DNA of 12,421 bases from Bacillota bacterium (GTDB lineage: Bacteria; Bacillota_A; Clostridia; Peptostreptococcales; Anaerovoracaceae), in assembly GCA_017437925.1 (NCBI GenBank), contig JAFRWQ010000265.1, positions 1 through 12,421 on the forward strand. The letters are read 5' to 3'. Positions 5,560 to 12,421 of this stretch are shown one piece after another. Both the position numbers and the translations under genes were made by a program. The notes under the pieces were generated by a model that saw only the letters and a program-made list of their open reading frames with translations, was not told the origin of the DNA and did not search any database. Each line of letters opens with the position of its first letter. Within the stretch, counting starts at the first letter, position 1.

Positions 5560-6450
5560 ATGAGCTATACCAGAATACATGGCGTACTGCCCCCTATGAT
5601 CACCCCCTTTAAAGAAAACGGCGACGTTGATTACGAGGGCTTCGCCTCCAACGTGCGCAAATGGAACGAAAACAGGCTGGCCGGCTACCTGGTCATAGGC
5701 TCCAACAGTGAGACCGCCTTCTTAAGCGAAGAGGAAAAGCTCACGCTGGTGAAGCTGACCGTCGAGAACGCCGCTCCCGGCAGACAGATACTCGTGGGCT
5801 CCGGCATGGACTCCGTAAGGGAGACCGTCAAGCTCACCAACAAGTGCGCCGAGCTGGGCGCCGACGCGGCCCTGGTGCTCACGCCCCACTACTACGGCGA
5901 TGCCATGAAGAGCGCGAACCTCATCCGCTACTTCACCGAGGTCGCAGACAAGTCGGACATACCCGTGCTCATCTACAACGTCAGCAAATATACCCACGTA
6001 AACATCGAAGCCGACGCCATCAAAGAGCTGTCGCAGCACCCCAACATCGTCGGCATGAAGGATTCCAACGGCAACGTGCCCCAGCTGGCCACCTTCCTCA
6101 GGGTCGCCGATCCCTCCTTCCAGGTCATGACCGGCACCTTCGGGGCCTGGTATCCCGCCCTCTGCATGGGCATCACCGGCATCATCTCCGCCATGGCCAA
6201 CTGCTGCCCCGAGCCCATAGCCGATGTGCAGGAGCTCTACGACGCGGGGAAGACTGCCGAGGCCTTCGCCCTCTACCAGAGGTGGTTTCCGGTCAACGCC
6301 GCGGTCACAGGCAAATACGGCATCCAGGGCCTTAAATACGCCTCGGACAAGTGCGGCTACACCGGAGGCTTCGTGAGGAACCCCCTCATCGATTCCACCG
6401 AGAAGGAAAAGCAGGAGCTGGACGCCATCCTGGCGAAGGCCATAAATTAA
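5560..6450 (+). CDS. DapA/NanA-superfamily class I aldolase, 4-hydroxy-2-oxoglutarate-aldolase-like
   Basis: A 296-residue (beta/alpha)8 pyruvate-type aldolase that forms a Schiff base on lysine. The catalytic Lys is K167 in GMKDSNG and the partner Tyr is Y139 in YNVSKYTH. It is probably not a true dihydrodipicolinate synthase: the GTTGE loop is GSNSE (47-51), lacking the Thr pair of the proton relay, and the Arg that binds the dicarboxylate in DapA (YNVPSRT) is replaced by K143. GSN-E and VGMKDS instead resemble 4-hydroxy-2-oxoglutarate aldolase and related sugar-acid aldolases. The substrate is open: hydroxyoxoglutarate, a 2-keto-3-deoxy sugar acid or a sialic-acid-like compound. The start has AAAGGA (5547-5552) 7 nt upstream. 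Ile codons are mostly ATC and Gly mostly GGC, hinting at high expression. It leads the surface-glycan operon, with 12 nt to the next gene. Confidence 0.85.
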   Translation: MSYTRIHGVLPPMITPFKENGDVDYEGFASNVRKWNENRLAGYLVIGSNSETAFLSEEEKLTLVKLTVENAAPGRQILVGSGMDSVRETVKLTNKCAELGADAALVLTPHYYGDAMKSANLIRYFTEVADKSDIPVLIYNVSKYTHVNIEADAIKELSQHPNIVGMKDSNGNVPQLATFLRVADPSFQVMTGTFGAWYPALCMGITGIISAMANCCPEPIADVQELYDAGKTAEAFALYQRWFPVNAAVTGKYGIQGLKYASDKCGYTGGFVRNPLIDSTEKEKQELDAILAKAIN

Positions 6451-6462
6451 GGAAATATCAAC

Positions 6463-6966
6463 ATGGGTTACAAGAAACTTCTTTATGTAATTCTGGGAGT
6501 TTTGCTCTCCTTTGTCATGCTGACGGCGACTCTCGTCTTCGGCGCGGGCTCCGTTCCCGGCAGCGAAGACGATCCCCTCGTGAGCAAAAGCTACGTGGAC
6601 GGTCTCATCGAAGATCTGAGAGAAGCCCTGGGCCTTGAGATCGAAGAGATAAAGGAAGATCTTAAGGATCAGCCCTCCCAGACCGGCTACGTCCCGGCTT
6701 CGGACAGCTTCGTCGTGGTCGAGGTCCCCGGAAACACCAGGGTCATTGGATCCGAAGGCACCGAGATGATAGTGAGGAGCGGCTACGCCTACGCCATAGA
6801 CAACGGGGTCGACGGCATCAGCGACCTGACCGCGGGCGTCGACCTTAAGGAAGGCGCCGCCATAGCGAAGAATCACCTGCTGCTCATACCACGGAGCGAC
6901 GGCAGAGGCATAAGCTGCCAGGGCCTGTGCTACGTAATGATAAAGGGAGAATACAGCTTCGAATAA
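6463..6966 (+). CDS. Small secreted protein of unknown function in surface-glycan operon
   Basis: A 167-residue protein with a clear signal peptide: GYKK positive start, hydrophobic core about 6-26, and likely cleavage after VFG (residue 27). The mature part has an acidic start with DPLVSKSYVD (37-46), a short charged, helix-prone segment to about 70 that may form a coiled coil, and then a compact Gly-rich beta-like domain (81-167). That domain has the segments ISDLTAG (119-125), NHLLLIPRSDGRGI (137-150) and two Cys (152 and 156) near the end. I recall the DPLV-K-SYVD and NHLLIIPR-DGRGI motifs from uncharacterised clostridial exported proteins, but know no function. No catalytic motif is recognised. 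Ribosome site AAGGA (6449-6453) overlaps the aldolase stop. Only one base separates it from the GT4-CsaB gene, so a role on the outer face, in glycan display or wall attachment, is a reasonable guess. Confidence 0.8.
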   Translation: MGYKKLLYVILGVLLSFVMLTATLVFGAGSVPGSEDDPLVSKSYVDGLIEDLREALGLEIEEIKEDLKDQPSQTGYVPASDSFVVVEVPGNTRVIGSEGTEMIVRSGYAYAIDNGVDGISDLTAGVDLKEGAAIAKNHLLLIPRSDGRGISCQGLCYVMIKGEYSFE

Positions 6967-6967
6967 G

Positions 6968-9169
6968 ATGCGGATAATGCTTTTCGCCGCCGGCGGAGAT
7001 ATCGGCGGAGGTAAGACCCATATCCTCTCTCTGGCCAGGGAGCTGTCGAGGGAAAACGACCTGAGGCTGGTGTGCTTCAGGGAAGGGGCCATGTCCCGCG
7101 AAGGAGCGGACATGGGTCTTGACGTGGCCTATATACGGAATTCCGAGGGCTACGCCAAAGCCATACGCTTCGCCCTCGACCAGTGCGACAGCTTCAAGCC
7201 CCAGGTCATACACTGCCACGGGGCCAAGGCCAACGCCATAGGCATAATCGTGAAGAAGCTGCGCAAGGTCCCCGTGATGACCACGGTCCACTCCGACCCC
7301 AAGCTCGATTACATGGGCTCGCCCCTTAGGAAATACACCTTCGGCGTGATCAACGGCTGGGCCTTAAGGCGCATGGATTACTATGTGGCCGTGGCCTGGC
7401 GCATGAGGGAACTGCTGATAGACAGGGGTTTTGAAGCCCAGAACATATTCACCGTATACAACGGCCTCGACTTTTCGGGCGCTTCGGAAGAACCGAGGCC
7501 TTTCAAGGACGGGAGCGAGCCCATAGTGGTGGGCATAGCCGCGAGGCTCAACCCCGTAAAGGACATCCCGACCCTGATGAGGGCTTTCGCCAAAGCGAGG
7601 CAAAAAGACGGCAGGCTCCGCCTTTCCATAGCCGGAACGGGAGAAGAAGAGGCGTCGCTCAAGAAGCTGGCCGCCGAGCTGGGCATAGAAAACGACACGG
7701 TCTTCGAGGGCTGGATAAGCGACATAAAGGCCTATTTTTCAAGGGTAGACATCAATGTGCTATCATCGCTTTCCGAGACCTTTCCTTACTCGCTTCTCGA
7801 AGGAGCCTACGAGCACTGTCCCGCCATCGCAAGCAACGTGGGCGGGATCCCCTCGCTGATAATAAACGGCGAGACCGGCCTCATGTTCGAAGCGGGGGAC
7901 GACGAGACCTTCGCGCAGCACATACTCACCCTGGCCTCCGACCCGCAGCTGAGAAGGACTCTGGCCGAAGCCCTGTTCCAAAAGGCGAGGAGCGAATTCT
8001 CCCTTGAACGCATGAGGCAGGACCAGCAGTGCATATACGAGACCCTGGTGAGGCGCAGCGCTCATAAAGGCAGGTGGGGCGCGGTGCTCTGCGGAGCCTA
8101 CGGCAAGGGCAACGTGGGGGACGAAGCCATACTCACCGCCATACTTTCAAGCCTTAAGAGCCTGGACGGGGACATGCCCTTCTGGGTCATGTCCAGGGAC
8201 CCCAAACAGACGTCAAAAAGTCACGGCGTTGGGAGCCTTTACATCTTCGACGTGTTCAGGTTCCTTAAGCTTTTGGGCAAGGCCGAGCTCTTCGTCAACG
8301 GGGGCGGAAGCCTGATCCAGGACATCACCTCGTCGAGGTCTCTGTACTTTTACCTCTTTACCCTGTGGGCCGCCAAGCTCAGGGGCGCCGGGGTCATAAT
8401 GTACGGCTGCGGCATAGGGCCTCTCATAAAGAGCTTCGACAAAAAGCTGGCGGGAAAGGTGCTGGACAGCACTGCCGATATCATAAGCCTAAGGGACAGC
8501 GGGTCCCTCTCGCTGCTCGAAGAGATAGGAGTCAAAAAGCCCGAGATCATAAGGGCGGCTGACCCCGTGGTCAACCTGGTCCCCTCGTCCGAAAGGGCGG
8601 TGGACAGGGCCTTCGAGAAGGAGGGCATTCCGAAGGACGCCCCTCTCATAGGCTTTTGCTTAAGAAAGTGGCCCGGCTTCGGAGGGAAAGAGCTTGACGC
8701 CGTCGCGGAAGCCGCCTCCTATGCCTACGAAAAGTACGGGCTGGTGCCGGTTTTCTTCCCCATAGAGTATCCCGCCGACATAGAGACGGGAAGGCTGGCA
8801 TCCGAAAGGCTTTCCGTGCCCTCTGTGGTCTGCGGGTGCCGCCACGGAGCATCCGAGACCATAGGCATGCTGGGCAGGATGAAGCTGGTCTGCGGAATGA
8901 GGCTCCACTCCCTTATCTTCGCGACCGCGGGAGGAAGCCCCGTCATAGGCCTGTCCTACGACGTCAAGGTCGACAGCTTCATAAAGGACATAGGCTCCGA
9001 CGCCTGCCTTCCCGTAGAAGGGCTCAGGGCTGAAGATCTCAAGGCCCTGATAGACAGAAAGCTCTCGGAGGGAGCGGAAGAGAGCGCCAGGATCTGCGCC
9101 TCCCTTAAGGAGCTTGAGAAGCGCAATGCCGACGCCGCAAAAAGACTGCTTGAGGAGAGCAGACCGTAA
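6968..9169 (+). CDS. csaB: Fusion of GT4 glycosyltransferase and CsaB polysaccharide pyruvyltransferase
   Basis: A 733-residue two-domain protein. Residues 1 to about 350 are a GT-B fold, GT4-family glycosyltransferase: GGGKTHILSLAREL near the N-terminus, VYNGLDF, GIAARLNPVKDIPTL, and the E-x7-E donor-site motif SETFPYSLLEGA (E270, E278) followed by SNVGGIPSLI. Residues 369 to 733 are a full-length CsaB-type pyruvyltransferase: GAYGKGNVGDEAIL at the start, NGGGSLIQD (444-452), YGCGIGPL and CGMRLHSLIFA (642-652, with the conserved R645 and H647). CsaB transfers a ketal pyruvyl group from PEP to wall polysaccharide, creating the ligand for SLH domains. Both halves look intact and in one frame, so one polypeptide may add a sugar and then pyruvylate it. 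No membrane segment is seen. There is no nearby ribosome site; translation is probably coupled to the gene ending one base upstream. Confidence 0.9.
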   Translation: MRIMLFAAGGDIGGGKTHILSLARELSRENDLRLVCFREGAMSREGADMGLDVAYIRNSEGYAKAIRFALDQCDSFKPQVIHCHGAKANAIGIIVKKLRKVPVMTTVHSDPKLDYMGSPLRKYTFGVINGWALRRMDYYVAVAWRMRELLIDRGFEAQNIFTVYNGLDFSGASEEPRPFKDGSEPIVVGIAARLNPVKDIPTLMRAFAKARQKDGRLRLSIAGTGEEEASLKKLAAELGIENDTVFEGWISDIKAYFSRVDINVLSSLSETFPYSLLEGAYEHCPAIASNVGGIPSLIINGETGLMFEAGDDETFAQHILTLASDPQLRRTLAEALFQKARSEFSLERMRQDQQCIYETLVRRSAHKGRWGAVLCGAYGKGNVGDEAILTAILSSLKSLDGDMPFWVMSRDPKQTSKSHGVGSLYIFDVFRFLKLLGKAELFVNGGGSLIQDITSSRSLYFYLFTLWAAKLRGAGVIMYGCGIGPLIKSFDKKLAGKVLDSTADIISLRDSGSLSLLEEIGVKKPEIIRAADPVVNLVPSSERAVDRAFEKEGIPKDAPLIGFCLRKWPGFGGKELDAVAEAASYAYEKYGLVPVFFPIEYPADIETGRLASERLSVPSVVCGCRHGASETIGMLGRMKLVCGMRLHSLIFATAGGSPVIGLSYDVKVDSFIKDIGSDACLPVEGLRAEDLKALIDRKLSEGAEESARICASLKELEKRNADAAKRLLEESRP

Positions 9170-10341
9170 TGGACATACTTTGCCTTTCCACATCCAACTA
9201 CTATCCCTTCCCGACCAGGAAGCAGAACGTGATGAACCGCATGGAGGACTGCCGGGTCATATTTGTGGACCCGCCGGTGACCTACATCGCCCCGATCAAG
9301 GATAAGAAGACCCTTGAGAGGATAAGCGCGTATAAAAAGGGCGGGCAGGTCTCCGGGGAGCATCCCCACGTGAAGATATACGCGGCTCCCCCGGTCATGC
9401 CTTTCTACAACAAGAAACGTTCGATAAATAAGGCCAACCAGAAGAAGCTGGCGAAATGGCTGGCAGGCATCGTAAAGGAGAACGGCTTTTCGGACGATTT
9501 CGTGCTCTGGTGCTACTCGCCCAGCTCCTGCGACGTGGTGGAGCCCCTGGCAAAGGCCCTGGGGCAGGATCCCGAACATCTTTGGAAGAGAACGGTCTAC
9601 GACTGCGTGGACAGGCACTCAGCCTATCCGGGCATGATAGACCCTGCGGTGGTGGACGGCCAGGAAGAGGACTTGGCGAAAAACTGCGCCGCGGTCTTCG
9701 CCACAGCTCGGGGCCTCTACGACAGGCTGAAGGAATTCAACCAAAACTGCCATCTCATCCCCAACGGGGCCAACTACGAGCTCTTCAGCAGTACGGCCGG
9801 GCTTAAAAAAGAAGGCGTCAGCCCCCATTTCGGTTTCGTCGGCATGCTGCAGGAGTGCATAGATTATGATATACTGAAAAAAGTGGCCGAAAGCTTTCCT
9901 GACGGAAAGCTGACCCTCATAGGCAGGAGCCTGCCCGGGGTCGATCTGAGCTGGATGAAGGGCATTCCCAACGTGGAGTACGCCGGCCTCATCCCCCAGA
10001 CCGAGCTGCCCGGCAGGATAAAGGATTTCGACGTCTGCCTCAACGTTTTCGCCGACAACGAGCTCTCCAGGGACGTGAGCCCCCTGAAGTTCTACGAATA
10101 CCTGGCTACCGGAAAGCCGGTGGTCAGCACCCCCGTCCCCATACAGGTTAACGACTACGCCGACTGCGTATATATCGCGAAGCAGGACCCCGAAGACTTC
10201 GTCGAAAAGTGCCGAAAAGCCCTGAACGAAGCCGAAGACAGCCCCATGAAGGCAAGGCGCCTTGAAAAGGGCAGGGAGTGCTCCTGGGACGAAAGGGTAA
10301 GGCTCATGAGAAACATACTGGCATCGGGAGGTATCAGATGA
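9169..10341 (+). CDS. Glycosyltransferase, GT-B fold, TuaH-like
   Basis: A 390-residue cytosolic glycosyltransferase likely to add a sugar to a lipid-linked surface glycan. The N-terminal domain has YPFPTRKQNVMNRM and FVDPP, then YDCVDRHSAYPG in the middle, a pattern shared with TuaH-type teichuronic acid transferases. The C-terminal domain has LIPNGANYELF (196-206), GFVGMLQECIDY, and SPLKFYEYLATGKPVVSTPV (about 304-323), the nucleotide-sugar half. It is the usual length for the group. The ATG overlaps the TAA of the GT4-CsaB gene by one base (TAATG at 9167), with AGGAG at 9153-9157, so translation is coupled. It overlaps the next gene by 4 nt. Donor and acceptor sugars cannot be predicted. 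Confidence 0.88.
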   Translation: MDILCLSTSNYYPFPTRKQNVMNRMEDCRVIFVDPPVTYIAPIKDKKTLERISAYKKGGQVSGEHPHVKIYAAPPVMPFYNKKRSINKANQKKLAKWLAGIVKENGFSDDFVLWCYSPSSCDVVEPLAKALGQDPEHLWKRTVYDCVDRHSAYPGMIDPAVVDGQEEDLAKNCAAVFATARGLYDRLKEFNQNCHLIPNGANYELFSSTAGLKKEGVSPHFGFVGMLQECIDYDILKKVAESFPDGKLTLIGRSLPGVDLSWMKGIPNVEYAGLIPQTELPGRIKDFDVCLNVFADNELSRDVSPLKFYEYLATGKPVVSTPVPIQVNDYADCVYIAKQDPEDFVEKCRKALNEAEDSPMKARRLEKGRECSWDERVRLMRNILASGGIR

Positions 10342-10862
10342 AGCTGATAGACGAAAAGGGAAGGCTCTTCGGGGCCGTCAACGTGGTGGACCTTCTGGTC
10401 CTTTTGATCATCGCCGCCGTGGTCGTGGTGGTGGCGACCAGTTTCCTGGGCGACAAGGCCACCGAGATAGTCTCGCAGAAGCAGGAGTACTGGTTCGAGG
10501 TCGAGGTCATAGGAGCCAACCCCAGGCTCTACAACGAAGTCGACAGGGTCGACCCGGTGGGCTCGATACTGATAGCCTCCAACAGTTTCCAGGACGCCAC
10601 CATAGAAGATTACTGGTACGAGGATTTCCAGATGGCCAACGTCAACGACGAGGGCAAGATGGTCTATTCCGGCGACGGCCTGAGAAAGAACATAGTCTTT
10701 CTGATCAAGGGCTACGCCTCACCCGATTCGCCCACTCCTTCGGTCGCCAACCAGGAGGTCAGGGCGGGCCGCACCTTCATAGTAAAGACCCAGACCATAG
10801 AGACCTCTGGAGTCATACGCTACTGCCAGTTCGGAGCTTACACGGGCAGCGGTTCCAAGTAG
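10338..10862 (+). CDS. DUF4330-family single-pass membrane protein
   Basis: A 174-residue protein. The N-terminal MKLIDEKGRLFGAVNVVDLLVLL is characteristic of DUF4330 proteins: a short cytosolic head, then one membrane helix (about 15-37, rich in Val/Ile/Ala). An extracytoplasmic domain of about 135 residues follows, with the segments YWFEVEVIGANP and GRTFIVKTQTIETSGVIRY. Its function is unknown. Members occur beside exopolysaccharide and wall-glycan genes in Firmicutes, so a scaffold or export-accessory role is plausible. The frame is open further upstream, but GGGAGG (10326-10331) 6 nt before the ATG at 10338, plus the family start, fix this initiation point. It overlaps the preceding stop by 4 nt (ATGA) and ends 3 nt before the next gene. 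Confidence 0.85.
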   Translation: MKLIDEKGRLFGAVNVVDLLVLLIIAAVVVVVATSFLGDKATEIVSQKQEYWFEVEVIGANPRLYNEVDRVDPVGSILIASNSFQDATIEDYWYEDFQMANVNDEGKMVYSGDGLRKNIVFLIKGYASPDSPTPSVANQEVRAGRTFIVKTQTIETSGVIRYCQFGAYTGSGSK

Positions 10863-10865
10863 CAG

Positions 10866-12421
10866 ATGCAGATACTTAAGAGCAGTCTCATCATCAGAAT
10901 ACTCGCGGCGGTATGGGGCTTCCTTTCGAGGGCTTACGAAAACAGCCTGACCGGAAGGCTCTTTAAGGGCCTTTCCCGCGCCTACGACAGCTCAGCCTTA
11001 AGAAGGGCCTGGGAGGGCTTTGCCCTGCGCGAAGATCCCGCCGCATACTCCCTTTACAGCCGCTTCCTGCGCTTTATCGAGGCTGTCGCCCTCAGCATAG
11101 GAAGGGTGCTTGAAAAGAGCGTCTTTTACCGCGTCCTTATGGCGATCAAGGCTTGGTATTTCAAGATCAGCGAGGGAAGCAGGGTGCTTTCCGCCGTAAA
11201 CCGCCTGAGCTTGAGGCGCTGGCTATTCCTGGTCTTTGCCGCCTATCTTCCCGTCGAATATCTCTTAAGGGACATTCTGCACCTGGGTCTCGCTTCATAT
11301 TGGGAGGAGCTCTTCATCCTTGCGGCTGCGGCCCTGGTCATATGGCGCAGCTTCTTTGAAGAGCACAAGGGGACCCTCTCCAGGGCGACCTCCGTTGAGG
11401 CAGCCATGATACTCTTCATGCTGGTGGGCCTCTTCCTCATGCTCATCAACAGGCCCTATCCCTACATCGCCGTGGCCGGCTACAGGGCCCAGGTCGAATA
11501 CATGGTCTGGTTCATGCTCATCTTAAGGCTCATCGACAGCAGGGAGGACGCCCGCTTCATAATACTTTCATACATGGGCGTGGTGCTGCTCATGAGCTTC
11601 CACGGCATCTACCAGTTTATAATCCGGGTCCCCATACCCGACAGCTGGATGAGCTCCACCGAAGCCGCGGTGAGGACCAGGGTCTTCTCCATCTGCGGAA
11701 GCCCCAACATTTTCGGCTGCCTGCTGATGCTGGCAGCCCCCATAGCGGCCTCGATGATATATTACTGCGAGAAGACCCTCCACAAGCTCTTCTTCCTCTG
11801 CGTCACCGGCGTCATCTGCCTCTGCGACCTCTTCACCTTCTGCAAGGGCTCCTGGCTCGCCCTGGTCTTCGTAGTCATCATCTTTGCGAGATTCCTGGAC
11901 AAGAGGCTCATAGCCCTTATGGCCGTGGGAGTCTCGGCCCTGCTTCTTGTCTTTCCCTCCATCACCAACCGCATAGCCTACCTCTTCACCAGGGAATACG
12001 CCGAGCGCTCGTCTCTGGCGGGCAGGGCCATGCGCTGGAGGACGGGCCTAAACCTGCTGCGCTTCAACAACAAGTGGATAGGCTTCGGCCTGGGCCGCTT
12101 CGGCGGAGCCGTCGCCATGAACAACCAGGTCATGGACAAGATCGACGGCTTCACCTACTTCTACATGGATAATTACTACATGAAGACTTATGTCGAGATG
12201 GGCATCATAGGCATAAGCTTTTTCATCCTGCTGGTCTTCGTGACCGTGCTGGCCGGCTTAAGAGCCGCCGGACGCTGCGGCATGAAGGAGAGCGGGGGAA
12301 GGGACGCAGATCCCCTCGTTAGGAATATAAAGAACGACAGAGTGATCGCGGCAGGACTCTTCTCGGGGCTTGTGGGAGTACTCATCCACTGCTATTACGA
12401 GAACATCTTTGAGGAGCCCTA
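10866..12421 (+). CDS. O-antigen ligase / polymerase-family membrane protein (C-terminus beyond window)
   Basis: The frame is open from the ATG at 10866 to the right edge, with 518 residues visible. After an unusual N-terminal extension of about 115 residues come multiple membrane helices (from about 119). A large extracytoplasmic region then carries the Wzy_C features: SLAGRAMRWRTGL (384-396, with R387), GFGLGRFGG (406-414), and NYYMKTYVEMGIIG (436-449), equivalent to the N-x-Y-L-x-E-x-G motif of O-antigen ligases and polymerases. Such proteins transfer or polymerise undecaprenyl-linked glycans on the outer membrane face; in a Gram-positive setting this could be polymerisation or attachment to the wall or to protein. 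The extension has five S-x3-R motifs about 20 residues apart. There is no clear ribosome site 3 nt after the DUF4330 stop, so translation is probably coupled. A later in-frame Met (about residue 92) would remove most of the extension. Confidence 0.88.
   Translation, partial: MQILKSSLIIRILAAVWGFLSRAYENSLTGRLFKGLSRAYDSSALRRAWEGFALREDPAAYSLYSRFLRFIEAVALSIGRVLEKSVFYRVLMAIKAWYFKISEGSRVLSAVNRLSLRRWLFLVFAAYLPVEYLLRDILHLGLASYWEELFILAAAALVIWRSFFEEHKGTLSRATSVEAAMILFMLVGLFLMLINRPYPYIAVAGYRAQVEYMVWFMLILRLIDSREDARFIILSYMGVVLLMSFHGIYQFIIRVPIPDSWMSSTEAAVRTRVFSICGSPNIFGCLLMLAAPIAASMIYYCEKTLHKLFFLCVTGVICLCDLFTFCKGSWLALVFVVIIFARFLDKRLIALMAVGVSALLLVFPSITNRIAYLFTREYAERSSLAGRAMRWRTGLNLLRFNNKWIGFGLGRFGGAVAMNNQVMDKIDGFTYFYMDNYYMKTYVEMGIIGISFFILLVFVTVLAGLRAAGRCGMKESGGRDADPLVRNIKNDRVIAAGLFSGLVGVLIHCYYENIFEEP

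Larger units (their letters stand above)
1329..12262. repeat. Over-represented palindromic hexamer CTTAAG (21 sites)
   Basis: By eye I find CTTAAG starting at 1329, 2768, 2948, 4333, 4612, 4768, 4921, 5197, 5721, 6661, 6844, 7363, 8153, 8264, 8659, 9104, 10875, 10997, 11264, 11522 and 12257. Base composition predicts about 2 to 3 in this length. All sites are inside genes, in at least two reading phases (CTT AAG and nTTA AGn). In the three plus-strand genes I checked (aldolase, fusion, ligase-type), every rare Leu TTA codon I found lies inside this hexamer. Confidence 0.7.

Noticed and set aside
5560..6450. Calling the aldolase dapA (dihydrodipicolinate synthase)
   Set aside because: The Thr-Thr proton-relay loop and the dicarboxylate-binding Arg are both replaced.
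5722..7113. 463-codon minus-strand open frame
   Set aside because: It runs antisense through the aldolase and the exported-protein gene, both of which have clear motifs and ribosome sites. It is an effect of GC-rich codon use.
8660..9193. 177-codon minus-strand frame under the CsaB domain
   Set aside because: Antisense shadow of the conserved pyruvyltransferase region; no motif or ribosome site.
10278..10337. Upstream extension of the DUF4330 protein by 20 residues
   Set aside because: It would overlap the glycosyltransferase gene much further. GGGAGG and the family-typical MKLIDEKGRLFG start both place initiation at 10338.

Overview
The window looks like chromosomal DNA from an anaerobic or fermentative bacterium, most likely a Gram-positive-type Firmicute (Clostridia-like) or a relative. 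The reasons are a CsaB-type pyruvyltransferase, a DUF4330 protein, an O-antigen-ligase-family protein in a compact surface-glycan operon, and an EPSP synthase with a CGES-type active-site loop. The DNA is GC-rich (near 58-60% by eye), yet it often uses AGG/AGA for Arg and ATA for Ile. Phylum assignment is inference. No rRNA, tRNA, CRISPR array, transposase or phage gene is visible, and no gap between genes exceeds 270 bp.

Minus strand, about 1-5370. Reading in the transcribed direction: aroA (EPSP synthase), aroC (chorismate synthase) and aroK (shikimate kinase) overlap one another and cover three of the last steps to chorismate. After aroK come a good promoter, a roughly 230-nt structured leader, and two tandem AbgB-like M20 amidohydrolase genes. 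The downstream copy runs off the left edge. The two copies are about 80% identical over the 273 shared residues with no net indel. Their differences concentrate in one 15-residue patch beside the active site.

Divergent intergenic region, 5371-5559. It holds back-to-back promoters for aroA and for the rightward operon. The aroA promoter sits so close to its ATG that the mRNA may be leaderless.

Plus strand, 5560 to the right edge. Six genes are packed with spacings of +12, +1, -1, -4 and +3 nt, so they are almost certainly one operon. They encode a DapA/NanA-superfamily aldolase, a small secreted protein of unknown function, a 733-residue fusion of a GT4 glycosyltransferase with a CsaB pyruvyltransferase, a second glycosyltransferase, a single-pass DUF4330 protein, and an O-antigen-ligase/polymerase-type membrane protein cut by the window edge. 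Together they look like a module that builds, pyruvylates and transfers or polymerises a cell-surface polysaccharide. In organisms with CsaB, pyruvylated wall glycan is the anchor for SLH-domain (S-layer) proteins.

The observations most worth a second look are the GT4-CsaB fusion, the structured leader with mutually exclusive stems, the strong excess of the hexamer CTTAAG (21 sites), and the repeated S-x3-R motif in the N-terminal extension of the ligase-type protein.
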